Shown here piece after piece: positions 36,682 to 45,118 of a stretch of DNA of 64,000 bases (within the stretch, counting starts at the first letter, position 1; each line of letters begins with the position of its first letter). The translations under genes and the position numbers were made by a program. This DNA comes from Dyadobacter sp. SG02 (lineage in GTDB: Bacteria > Bacteroidota > Bacteroidia > Cytophagales > Spirosomataceae), in assembly GCF_900109045.1 (NCBI RefSeq), contig NZ_FNYL01000013.1, forward strand, positions 124,001-188,000. The letters run 5' to 3'. The notes beneath the pieces were generated by a model. That model was given only the letters and a program-made list of their open reading frames with translations. It searched no databases and was not told where the DNA came from.

Positions 36682-39063
36682 TTATTCGGAACGCAGCGAC
36701 TTCACCGGATTGGCGAGCGCCGCTTTCAGGGATTGGTAAATAACTGTTAACCAACATATCAGCAACGTTGCCACGCACGAAGCGATGAAAATCCACACGC
36801 TCATGTCGGCCTTGTAAGGGAAGCTCTGCAACCAACGGTTCATCGCATACCAGGCAACCGGTATCGCAATCGGGAAGGAGAACAGTACCAGGCGGGTGAA
36901 ATCTTTGGACAGCAGCAATACCACGCTGGAAACCGAGCCGCCCAATACTTTTCGCACTCCTATTTCTTTTACCCGCTGCTCGGTGGTGAATGTAGCAAGA
37001 CCGAAAAGCCCGAGGCAGGCGATCAGGATTGTGAGGGCAGAGAATGTTGTGCAGATCTTGCCGCGCAGTTCGTCGGCCTGGTAGGCATTTTCGAAATCCT
37101 GGTCGAGGAAACGGTATTCAAATAACTTGCCGGGATACGTTTCCTGCCATTTTTTGCCAATGTAAGCCAGGGTTTCGGCCGTATTCTGAGTCTTGATTTT
37201 GACGTGGATCACGCCATTGGCCCGGCGGTAAACCATGATCATCGGCTCGATCGGGTTGTAGAGCGACTGCTGGTGAAAATCACGCACGACGCCCGCAACC
37301 TGGGTTGTAGGCGGCGGGTTCTTGCCGTCGGCCGGGACGGTACCGAGCATGATCTTCTTGCCGATCGGCTCTTTCCAGTTCATCCGTTTCACAGCAGCTT
37401 CGTTGATCAGCACGCTGTTGGCGGTATCCGCAGGCAGCTCGTCGGAAAAGTTGCGACCGGCAATGAGTTTCATACCCATTGTCTGAAGGTAATCGTGGTC
37501 GATCGCAGTCGGTTTGAAAGCCATTTCCTTCATTCCCGTATTGGATTCGACCGTAAAAATGATCCTGCCACCAATGTTGCTGACCGGCGCCGATGCGGAA
37601 GCGACGCTCTGGATATTGGGGTTATCGAGCAGTTCTTTGCGGAATGCATTGTATTTGTCCCTCGGCTGGTTGTCCTGATAATCGATCGTCAGCACCTGCT
37701 CGCGGTCGTAGCCCATGTCTTTGTTCCGCATATAGTTGAGCTGCTGGTAAACGATCCACGTACAAATGAGCATGATCAGCGAAATCGAGAATTGTGTGAC
37801 TACCAGCGCTTTCCTGAAAAAGCCGCCACCCCGCGCCTTGAACGTTCCTTTCAATACATTGGCCGGTTCGAACGACGACAGGTAGAATGCAGGGTAACTG
37901 CCGCTGACCAGCCCGGTGAATACGACGACCGCCAAGCCAATGAGCATGAATTGCGGGCTCAGCAACTGCATATAGCTGATCGCTTTTCCCGAAACATTAT
38001 TGAAGAACGGCAGCAGCAATGCTACCAGAATAAGGCTCAACACCAGTGAAATGAGCGTGATCAGGATGGATTCGGTGAGGAACTGGCGAATGAGCGCACC
38101 TTTCAACGAGCCCATTACTTTCCGCAATCCTACTTCTTTCGCGCGCCTGGCCGATTGCGCGGTCGCGAGGTTCATATAATTGATGCTCGCGATGAGGAGC
38201 ATGAAAAACGCCACCGCGCTGAACGTGTATACATAGCCGATATCCCCGTTCGACTCGCCGTCGAACTTGGAATGCAGGTGAATGCTTGTGAGCGGCTGCA
38301 TCTGGTAGGTGATGTGAATGCCCATTCGCTTGAAAATGCCGGACATATACTTTTCGTAAAGGCCCGGAAAGCCTGCTTCCAGTTTTTTCAGGTCTGCATT
38401 TTTGGACAACAACAAATAGCTGTTGATATAAAACCCTCCCCAGCCGTCGGCATTGCGCTGGAACGGGTTAAGGGAAATCAATGCATTGAAAGTGAAATGC
38501 GAATTTTTGGGAACGTCCTCGATTACGCCCGTGACTTTGTAGGAAGTGGTGTCATTGGTTTGAAGTATCTGGCCGACGGCAGGAGATTTACCGAAAAAGC
38601 GTTCGGCAACGTGCCGGGTCAGCACCACGCTACCGGGTTGGTGCAATGCTTTGGCGTTTCCTTCTATGAATTTGTAGGTAAAAACTTCAAACACCGTGGA
38701 ATCGGCGGCGTAAATGTCTTCCTCATAAAATCGGCGCTCGCCTTGCCGGAATGCCATGCGGCCATTCGGGAAAAACCGCACGTAGTTCTCGACAAAAGGG
38801 TAATCCTGTTTCAGCGTTTTGACCAGCGGCGGCTGCGTACTCACCCATTTGTTGATTTTGTCGGGCTCCCGGATGTACGAAACGATCCGGTAAATCCGCG
38901 ATGCTTTTTCATGGTAACGGTCGTAGCTCAACTCGTCGACCACGTACAAAAACAGCAACATGCCGCAGGTAACACCAATAGTAAGCCCGAGAATGTTGAT
39001 CAGGCTGTAAAATTTGTCTTTAACCAGGTTACGAAAAGCCAGTTTGAGGTAGTTTTTAAGCAT
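36682..39063 (-). CDS. FtsX/MacB-like ABC transporter permease
   Basis: 793 residues with duplicated MacB core and FtsX units. The first membrane segment is in LINILGLTIGVTCGMLLFLY. The first FtsX unit has LLIASINYMNLATAQSARRA and KEVGLRKVMGSLKGALIRQF. The second has ATFTTEQRVKEIGVRKVLGG. The final segment is MSVWIFIASCVATLLICWLT. No ATPase is encoded beside it. It is convergent with the antiporter gene with a gap of 16 bases. Substrate unknown. Confidence 0.9.
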   Translation of the reverse strand: MLKNYLKLAFRNLVKDKFYSLINILGLTIGVTCGMLLFLYVVDELSYDRYHEKASRIYRIVSYIREPDKINKWVSTQPPLVKTLKQDYPFVENYVRFFPNGRMAFRQGERRFYEEDIYAADSTVFEVFTYKFIEGNAKALHQPGSVVLTRHVAERFFGKSPAVGQILQTNDTTSYKVTGVIEDVPKNSHFTFNALISLNPFQRNADGWGGFYINSYLLLSKNADLKKLEAGFPGLYEKYMSGIFKRMGIHITYQMQPLTSIHLHSKFDGESNGDIGYVYTFSAVAFFMLLIASINYMNLATAQSARRAKEVGLRKVMGSLKGALIRQFLTESILITLISLVLSLILVALLLPFFNNVSGKAISYMQLLSPQFMLIGLAVVVFTGLVSGSYPAFYLSSFEPANVLKGTFKARGGGFFRKALVVTQFSISLIMLICTWIVYQQLNYMRNKDMGYDREQVLTIDYQDNQPRDKYNAFRKELLDNPNIQSVASASAPVSNIGGRIIFTVESNTGMKEMAFKPTAIDHDYLQTMGMKLIAGRNFSDELPADTANSVLINEAAVKRMNWKEPIGKKIMLGTVPADGKNPPPTTQVAGVVRDFHQQSLYNPIEPMIMVYRRANGVIHVKIKTQNTAETLAYIGKKWQETYPGKLFEYRFLDQDFENAYQADELRGKICTTFSALTILIACLGLFGLATFTTEQRVKEIGVRKVLGGSVSSVVLLLSKDFTRLVLFSFPIAIPVAWYAMNRWLQSFPYKADMSVWIFIASCVATLLICWLTVIYQSLKAALANPVKSLRSE

Positions 39064-39218
39064 CGGGCGTCCGGATTTGGGTTTCGGAGCGGTCCGTGCA
39101 AAATTCGTTCCTGTTATTTAAGTAACTGATTATTAGTTAGTTATTGAAGGTGTTATGTTCGTAAATGGACGTTTTGAAAATAGGAATGACCGCCGACGAC
39201 AGCCGGCGGTCGGCCCCC

Positions 39219-40742
39219 TTATTCCCCCTGCCGATCATACCATTCCAAAAACTCCTCCTTGTCGAACGGCTCGGGATTCAGCAGCAGCTTTTGCCGCACC
39301 TGTTCTTCCAGCAGCAATGCCATTTTCTTTCGCACGTCGGCGAATTCGGGTTTGTGGGCGAGGTTTTCATATTCCGTGGCGTCGGGCTGGCGCAGGTCGT
39401 ATAGCTCGTATTCATCGGGATAGCCGCCGAGGGCGTCGAAGTAATGCGTGTATTTCCAGTCTTTGGTGCGTACTGCGCGGATTCGGTTCGCTGCTTTTAC
39501 GACGCTGGGTTTGTTGGAAGCGCTCGCTTTGGTATCGTCGAAAGTGAAAAGGAGCGCTTCCTGCACCGGTTTGTCTTCCTGGAACAGCGGCACGAGGCTG
39601 GTGCCCCTGATACCCTGAGGTGCCGTAGCACCGGCCATGGAAGCGATCGTCGGCAGAATGTCGATCAGCGAAGCCAGGTTTTCGGTGGATTTATGATCCG
39701 CATCTTCCGGAAACAACACCGGGTTCGAGATGACCATCGGAATGCGCGTGGCCTCTTCGTAGGCTACAAATGCCTTTTGACGCATACCGCCGTGCGCCAT
39801 GCCCATTTCGCCGTGGTCGGCGATGCGGATCACCAGCGCCTGGTCGGCCAGCTTGCCGCCTTCCACTTCCTGGTAAAGTTCCTTGATCAGGAAACCGATC
39901 TCGGTATCGACTACCCTTAGCAGGTTTCCGTAAAAATTGATGTAGTTCGTTTGTTTCTCCGGCGAATGGAGCGGGCCGAGGCTCAATGCGCCCGTCGCCT
40001 TCACCTGCGCCTGCGCCGAAGGTTTGCCATTGTTGGCCAGGTCTTCATTTACCGTCGCCGGGAGTTGGATCGGGCCATTCAGGAAATCGTTGCCGTAGCC
40101 GTAGTTGAAGCCTTTGGGATAACAAAGCACGTCGTGAGGGTTCACGAGCGACACCACGAGGCAATAGGGCTGCTTATCGCCTTTTTGCCTTCTTTCCCGT
40201 ACATTTTGCAGGTATGCGATGGCTTGTTGCACATATGCCTTATCGTGATTGGCAAAACCGCCGCCGAAATTCTCGGGCGCCGTATCCTCGCCCGCATCCG
40301 GCGCGATCCAGCCCCGGAAACCGTACATCGCAATATCGGAAGCTGCCGGGCTCCCGCCTTCCGAACCTTTGCTCACGTGCCATTTTCCGCGGTACTGCAC
40401 GTCATAGCCCTCATCGAAAAGCATACGGGCGATGTTGGGCAATGTATTGTCCAGCTCGATTTCAGCCGGGGAATATCTGCCCCCTTCGGTGAGCGTCTGC
40501 GTGACGTGGTGTTGGGCGGGGTAAAGGCCGGTCAGCAGCGTCGAGCGGCTTGGCGAACACATGCAGGTGTTGCAAAATGCCCTATCGAAGCTGAAACCGT
40601 TCTTTTTCAGGAAGGTGAGCGTTTTAAGATTATCCTGCTCCCAGTTTTCGGGAAAATGTTGCGTGGCCCTTTCCTGGTCGGTGATGATGATCAGAATGTC
40701 CGGTTTGCCGGAAAGGTTGCTGAGGCGTTCTTTAAAAGTCAT
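39219..40742 (-). CDS. type I sulfatase lacking an obvious signal peptide
   Basis: 507 residues. The alkaline-phosphatase-like core is clear: metal Asp residues in PDILIIITDQ (15 and 22), the formylglycine motif CSPSRSTLLTG with Cys62, RGKWHVSK, and RIADHGEMGMAHGG with the distal metal ligands. Sulfatases remove sulfate esters from sugars or small molecules after Cys-to-formylglycine conversion. Unusually for this phylum, the ATG at 40742 gives no signal peptide or lipobox; no upstream extension with one was found, so a cytoplasmic enzyme acting on imported small sulfates is possible. No maturase gene is nearby. Confidence 0.88.
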   Translation of the reverse strand: MTFKERLSNLSGKPDILIIITDQERATQHFPENWEQDNLKTLTFLKKNGFSFDRAFCNTCMCSPSRSTLLTGLYPAQHHVTQTLTEGGRYSPAEIELDNTLPNIARMLFDEGYDVQYRGKWHVSKGSEGGSPAASDIAMYGFRGWIAPDAGEDTAPENFGGGFANHDKAYVQQAIAYLQNVRERRQKGDKQPYCLVVSLVNPHDVLCYPKGFNYGYGNDFLNGPIQLPATVNEDLANNGKPSAQAQVKATGALSLGPLHSPEKQTNYINFYGNLLRVVDTEIGFLIKELYQEVEGGKLADQALVIRIADHGEMGMAHGGMRQKAFVAYEEATRIPMVISNPVLFPEDADHKSTENLASLIDILPTIASMAGATAPQGIRGTSLVPLFQEDKPVQEALLFTFDDTKASASNKPSVVKAANRIRAVRTKDWKYTHYFDALGGYPDEYELYDLRQPDATEYENLAHKPEFADVRKKMALLLEEQVRQKLLLNPEPFDKEEFLEWYDRQGE

Positions 40743-40987
40743 TTTTGCGGTTAGGAATTGAAGATGACACTGAGATTAATCTTTGGAATATCGAATTAAT
40801 TTTAATGTCTAAGCAAAAATGTAGAAGAAGTTAATCTAAATAGTATGTGTTTAATTAGTTAACGGTTACTTCATACGTCGGGCTTGTGGCGACCGGGTGG
40901 ATGGGATCGGCCGCGCCATGGGCCCCGGGAATGGTTTTTGTTTAATCGGGGAAGCCAGCAGGCTGAAAACCAATAAACTTAGAAATC

Positions 40988-41326
40988 ATGAAGAAATTAG
41001 CATTTTTAGTGGCATTCGCTATCGTATCATCCTTCGCTTACGCACAGGACGATGCAAAATCAAAAGCAGACAAGGCCGCAGCCGAGACAAAAGAAGCAGG
41101 TCGCAAAGCAGGGAAGGAGATCAAAAAAGGCGCTGAGCATGTGGGCGACAAGGCCGAAGAGGGCGCCGAAAAAGTAGCGGACGGCTCGGAAAAGGCTTAC
41201 AAGGCTACGAAAAAAGGTGTTAAGAAAGGCGCCAAAAAGGTTGAAGATGGTGCCGAAAATGCCGTCGACGCCACCAAAAAAGAAGGTAAGAAAATCAAAG
41301 AGAAGGCGGACGATAACCGACGTTAA
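40988..41326 (+). CDS. small secreted Lys/Ala-rich helical protein
   Basis: 112 residues. Signal peptide MKKLAFLVAFAIVSSFAYAQ, then a low-complexity segment built of Lys, Ala, Glu and Gly with repeated K-K-G-A/K-K-V-E-D-G-A-E units (for example KKGVKKGAKKVEDGAE). It resembles LEA-like or apolipophorin-like amphipathic helices and would be largely helical or disordered. Such proteins are often stress-linked in this phylum, but no function is assigned. It has its own terminator immediately after. Confidence 0.8.
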   Translation: MKKLAFLVAFAIVSSFAYAQDDAKSKADKAAAETKEAGRKAGKEIKKGAEHVGDKAEEGAEKVADGSEKAYKATKKGVKKGAKKVEDGAENAVDATKKEGKKIKEKADDNRR

Positions 41327-41336
41327 GGAATATCCT

Positions 41337-41368
41337 AAAATCCCGATCGCATGCGGTCGGGATTTTTT
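41337..41368. terminator. bidirectional rho-independent terminator
   Basis: AAAATCCCGA and TCGGGATTTT pair around the CG-rich loop TCGCATGCGG, followed by a T run on the plus strand and mirrored by A residues. It lies between the convergent Lys/Ala-rich protein and methyltransferase genes. Confidence 0.85.
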
Positions 41369-41376
41369 GATTGTGG

Positions 41377-42417
41377 TTATTTGTAAGCAACGGCCGCACT
41401 GGACGGCCCGGCGAGCGGAATGACCTCGAATCTGCGGAAACCGGCCTCTCGGGTCCATTCCTGGAAATCGGAACCGGTGAAATCGAATGCTACCCCGAAT
41501 TCGATGAGCATATTAAGGGACATCAGCAGGCCGAACGCGTTTTTGCGGCGGTCGTCGTCGATCAGCGCTTCGATCGCGATGAACGCGCCGCCTTCCGGCA
41601 ATGCATCGTAGGCTTTCCGGATCAGCATCTTTTTGTTGGGTAAATCCCAGTCGTGCAGGATCATGCCCATTGTAATGATATCCGCTTTGGGAAACTCGTC
41701 GGTGAAGAAATCGATATTGACCGTATTCACGCGTCCGCTGAGGCCTTTGGATGCGATGTAATCCTTTGCGATCGGTTCTACTGCCGGAAGGTCCGCCGAA
41801 GTACAGTACATATTCGGATGTTGCTTCGCTACCTCGACAGACAATATCCCCGCCGCACCGCCAATGTCGCAGAGCGTCGAATAAGGTGAAAAATCGAATT
41901 TCCTGGCCAGGGCTGTAAAATTGCCGATGGAAATGCCCGACATCGCATCTATAAACTGTTTCAGTCGTTCGGGCGTCGCATAAAGCGCTTCGAACATCGA
42001 CTTGCCGGAGTGCTTGATCTCGTTCTGCGGTTTGCCGGTAAGCAAAGCTTCTTCGAGCGAACCCCAAAACGGGTACAGCCGGTCGTTGGCCATTTCCACA
42101 AACCCGCCGATATAGGAAGGCTTGTTTTTGTCGAGAAACACATCACTGTCGGGTGCATTGGAATACCGTGCAGTTTCGAGCAGACCTTCCCGGTTCAGAA
42201 ATCCGAGGGCTACCAGTGCGTCCAGAAAGTCGTAAACACCCCGATCATGCAGCTTTAATGCAGCCTGGATTTCCTCGCCGGATAGCGCTTTGCCCGAAAG
42301 CGTAGTGAAAACGCCGAGCTTAACGGCGCTCAGCAGGGTTTTGGAAGCAAAAAAGGCCATCGCGGTTTCCATAATGCGCGACGGGGTAATCTGATGAATT
42401 TCAGGTGCTGTGTTCAT
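41377..42417 (-). CDS. SAM-dependent O-methyltransferase with dimerisation domain
   Basis: 346 residues. The N-terminal winged-helix dimerisation domain (AVKLGVFTTLSGKALSGEEI) is followed by a class I fold with LCDIGGAAGILSVEVAKQHP as the SAM-binding loop. The catalytic His of the plant/bacterial O-methyltransferase group is in MGMILHDWDLPNKK. Relatives methylate small aromatic or carotenoid hydroxyls; the substrate is unknown. Its start is 14 bases from an 11-bp inverted repeat, which could be an operator or 5' hairpin. Confidence 0.88.
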   Translation of the reverse strand: MNTAPEIHQITPSRIMETAMAFFASKTLLSAVKLGVFTTLSGKALSGEEIQAALKLHDRGVYDFLDALVALGFLNREGLLETARYSNAPDSDVFLDKNKPSYIGGFVEMANDRLYPFWGSLEEALLTGKPQNEIKHSGKSMFEALYATPERLKQFIDAMSGISIGNFTALARKFDFSPYSTLCDIGGAAGILSVEVAKQHPNMYCTSADLPAVEPIAKDYIASKGLSGRVNTVNIDFFTDEFPKADIITMGMILHDWDLPNKKMLIRKAYDALPEGGAFIAIEALIDDDRRKNAFGLLMSLNMLIEFGVAFDFTGSDFQEWTREAGFRRFEVIPLAGPSSAAVAYK

Positions 42418-42430
42418 GATAGACCGGGGT

Positions 42431-42464
42431 TTGATTTATTTAATAAAAATATGAAATAAATCAA
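42431..42464. promoter_or_regulatory. 11-bp inverted repeat upstream of the methyltransferase gene
   Basis: TTGATTTATTT and AAATAAATCAA are perfect inverse copies with a 12-nt AT-only spacer apart from one G. It lies 14 bases from the start codon and may be an operator or an mRNA hairpin. Confidence 0.5.
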
Positions 42465-42567
42465 GAAATTGAAGCTCTTCGAATCAAAAGGGATCATGCG
42501 CCAGGAGGCATATGCTACGGTTCCGAGAATGGCAAATATTTGCTATTGTGCGGCTCGGGCAGTTGTG

Positions 42568-42600
42568 GTTATTTTACATTTGATTTGAATGTAAAATAAC
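42568..42600 (+). promoter_or_regulatory. 13-bp perfect inverted repeat covering the promoter of the CAP-like gene
   Basis: GTTATTTTACATT (42568-42580) and AATGTAAAATAAC (42588-42600) are exact inverse copies with a 7-nt spacer. The left arm and spacer contain TACATTTG (42575-42582), a TAnnTTTG -7 element, 39 bases before ATG 42621. This is a textbook position for a repressor operator. Confidence 0.7.
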
Positions 42601-42620
42601 ACCCTTTTGCTGCGAATTCG

Positions 42621-44012
42621 ATGCGAATTACTATACGACTTTTGCAGGTTGCAACTGCCCTGGGGGCGGCCCTGTTGCTCCTATTACCATTTACCTTGTC
42701 GGCCCAGTCGATTGTGATCGATTCCCCCGCGAAGTTGACCACTTCCGTCAGGCTTTCGCGCCCGCAGGAAACGAATGCCAACAGTGGCTTCGCGCTATTC
42801 GTCTCGGGTGCGCAGGTCGTAGCCGCATTCAACAAGGGACGGCGTTCGGAAGAGACCGAATTTGGATTTTCGCAGAATGCCCTGGGGATCTTTTCGCTGC
42901 CGGCCGGCTACGATTCATTCACGCAGGCGCAACGTGCGCTGTACATTATCAACGCCGAAAGACAAGCCAGAGCAGGCATGGACTACGGCAACGGCCCTGT
43001 GTCGGGCCGGCTGCTGGAAGGCTTGGAGACCACCCTGTGTAATGCCGCCTACGACCACGCGTTTTACACCGATTCGACCAAAAAATTTTTGTCGATCGGC
43101 CGGAATGGATTAGGGCCATACGACAGGGTAGATGCGGCATTTCAAACCGGCTGTATACAGCGCCTGGGACTTATTGAAAACATGTATTCCGGACCGGTCT
43201 CCGCATACAATGTGGAAGCGGCTATTTTTACTTGGTTATATCAGGATATTGTTGGCGCTAGCAGGACGCTTATCCTGTTGCAGAAATTTGGAAGGTACGA
43301 CTGGGAGGGTGTGCGCCAGATTGTACAGGGATTTATCGACGACCATGGCCCTGCCGGCAGTGAGGGCATTCTCGGCATTGGTGTCAGTAACGGGATAGTG
43401 GTAATGGATGTTACCGATCCGACCAAAAATGCAGGCTGCGGATTTTCTTTCATACAGAACCCATTGCCCGTACATCTGATCTCCTGGAATGGAAGCTATC
43501 AGGAAAACGTCGTTAAGCTCAATTGGGAAACTGCCTGGGAAGAAAACTCCGACTATTTTGCCATCCAGCGCAGCGCAGACCTTAAAACCTTCACTACCAT
43601 TGGAAAAGTAGCTTCGAAAGGCACCACTGCTGTTCGGCAAAGTTATGAATGGACCGATGCCGATCCGGAACCGGGTACGAACTACTACCGGCTCGTGCAG
43701 ACCGACGCGGATGGAACAACTGAAACATCCCGGATCATCGCGATCCATAACGAGCCCTTGTCTTCCGGAAAACTGGCGGTATATCCCAATCCATCCCGCC
43801 CCGGCGAGGCATTTCGGGTAAATGTTGCGGCAAATGGAGCGGAAAGCATTATTCTTTACAATCTCGTCGGGCGGGAAATGCCCATTCTTACATTCGCTGA
43901 GGGCGACGGGGTGGTCCTGGTAAAGCCTGCGGAACCATTGCCTTCCGGTATGTATTCCGTGGTGGTTGCAGGAAACGGAGGTAGGCAGTATGCTCGCGTG
44001 TTTGTAAAATAA
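42621..44012 (+). CDS. secreted CAP-like protein with type IX sorting domain
   Basis: 463 residues. Signal peptide ending near TLSAQS; a short lead, then a helical domain starting ALYIINAERQARAGMDYGNG, where the I-I-N-x-E-R pattern is that of CAP/SCP (PF00188) domains. A beta module follows (VKLNWETAWEENSDYFAIQR, YYRLVQTDADG). The end is the type A sorting domain: LAVYPNPSRPGEAFRVNVA, GMYSVVVAGN and RVFVK. It should be exported and attached to the cell surface by the type IX system. The CAP assignment is moderate because the usual His/Glu pairs are not all evident. Confidence 0.78.
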   Translation: MRITIRLLQVATALGAALLLLLPFTLSAQSIVIDSPAKLTTSVRLSRPQETNANSGFALFVSGAQVVAAFNKGRRSEETEFGFSQNALGIFSLPAGYDSFTQAQRALYIINAERQARAGMDYGNGPVSGRLLEGLETTLCNAAYDHAFYTDSTKKFLSIGRNGLGPYDRVDAAFQTGCIQRLGLIENMYSGPVSAYNVEAAIFTWLYQDIVGASRTLILLQKFGRYDWEGVRQIVQGFIDDHGPAGSEGILGIGVSNGIVVMDVTDPTKNAGCGFSFIQNPLPVHLISWNGSYQENVVKLNWETAWEENSDYFAIQRSADLKTFTTIGKVASKGTTAVRQSYEWTDADPEPGTNYYRLVQTDADGTTETSRIIAIHNEPLSSGKLAVYPNPSRPGEAFRVNVAANGAESIILYNLVGREMPILTFAEGDGVVLVKPAEPLPSGMYSVVVAGNGGRQYARVFVK

Positions 44013-44042
44013 TAGCCGTTAAATAGTCAAATGTGATTAAGC

Positions 44043-44118
44043 TGTCACGAGCGAAGTCGAAGCGCGGCGCAGTACCGCGCTTCGACCGTCCGGCGCTTCG
44101 ACTTCGCTCAGCGTGACA
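44043..44118. repeat. REP-like palindrome with two nested alternative hairpins
   Basis: An outer inverted repeat runs from TGTCACGAGCGAAGTCGAAG at 44043 to CTTCGACTTCGCTCAGCGTG ending at 44118, with a 3-nt bulge. An inner perfect 12-bp repeat, GTCGAAGCGCGG (44056-44067) and CCGCGCTTCGAC (44075-44086), has a 7-nt loop and competes with the outer fold. CTTCGACTTCGCTCAG-type palindromes are common dispersed intergenic elements in bacterial genomes. It lies between convergent genes. Confidence 0.75.
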
Positions 44119-44126
44119 TATAGCAT

Positions 44127-44912
44127 TTAACTAATATCAATACCGGCAATAAAATCAGTCGCTTTCAATCCCAACTTTGCCTGAACCGCGTCGCGCACCG
44201 TGGCGTAGGTGGTTTCATCCAATGTGCCGACCCGCGAACAGAATTCGAGGGTTGTTTTGTTTTTGGATGATTTGAAGAACAGGATCTGCTTGATGGTATC
44301 GGATGACGTGATCAGAAAGGTGCCTAGTTGAAGCGCCACGGTATTGTTTACTTCTTTGGCAATCCCGATCTGGAATGCACCTTTTGTGGCAGTATGGGTG
44401 TTTTTTTCAAATGCAATGAATTTGCCGCTGGTATCGCTGAGGCCCTTGATGGCGTCCAGGGTTTTGGTTACCAACGGTACGAGCGCCGAGCCGCCCACTG
44501 CACTTGCCACGAGATCGATAATGGCTTTGTCGACCTCTATCGTAGTACCTTCCGATGTGAACGGCGTGAAACTCGCGGACTGAAATGCCCAGCCGATATT
44601 GCTTAGTACATTGATAAATGCATCATACCAATCCTTGATCTGATCTTCTTCCGGGAACTGCTTATTAGCGGCAAGTTGCGCCAAAAGCACTGAATGCAGC
44701 ACGTCCTGCCGGCGTTGGTCCGATACTTCCGATACGAACGACACAAGGCTTTTGTCGTTCATGAAAGATTGCTCTACGTCCGTTTGGGTCTCGATTTCGG
44801 CGCTGGTAAGGTCGCGCGAGAGGATTTCGCGCTCGCTGTCGGTGATGAATGATTCTCTGGAATTTTGAAGTGAAAGTCCTTTGATGTACTGCTTCGGATC
44901 GATGGATTCCAT
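44127..44912 (-). CDS. uncharacterised protein at the edge of the caspase cluster
   Basis: 261 residues; no family recognised. The N-terminal 110 residues look helical and charged. A small-residue hydrophobic stretch (AIIDLVASAVGGSALVPLVT, about 130-150) follows, then alternating beta-rich sequence (TKGAFQIGIAKEV, ALQLGTFLITSSDTIKQILF, KTTLEFCSRVG). No signal peptide or clear transmembrane anchor. A helical half, a hydrophobic hairpin-like stretch and a beta half would suit a pore-forming or membrane-active protein, but this is speculation from composition. It is divergent from the amidase-caspase gene, about 200 bases away. Confidence 0.7.
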   Translation of the reverse strand: MESIDPKQYIKGLSLQNSRESFITDSEREILSRDLTSAEIETQTDVEQSFMNDKSLVSFVSEVSDQRRQDVLHSVLLAQLAANKQFPEEDQIKDWYDAFINVLSNIGWAFQSASFTPFTSEGTTIEVDKAIIDLVASAVGGSALVPLVTKTLDAIKGLSDTSGKFIAFEKNTHTATKGAFQIGIAKEVNNTVALQLGTFLITSSDTIKQILFFKSSKNKTTLEFCSRVGTLDETTYATVRDAVQAKLGLKATDFIAGIDIS

Positions 44913-45118
44913 TTTTGTGATAGTGTTAAAAGTTTACGGTATTACAGACCTCGGGAATGGTTGGAAAGATAGGATTATTTCTACGAAACCATTGAATAAA
45001 TCATGAGGAAATTGTTTCATAATGGCTCGCGATTTTGGTAAATCGTCCCCTTCTGCGGCACGCCCCGGCTGCGCTGGCGGATGTTCCCTGCTTTTCTCAA
45101 CCAAATTCCTCTTATCCC

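Noticed and set aside
37204..38049. 281-residue open frame on the plus strand
   Set aside because: Antisense to the FtsX-like permease, no motifs.
44043..44118. Possible CRISPR repeat or RNA gene
   Set aside because: Only one palindromic unit, no spacers and no cas genes; best read as a REP-like element.
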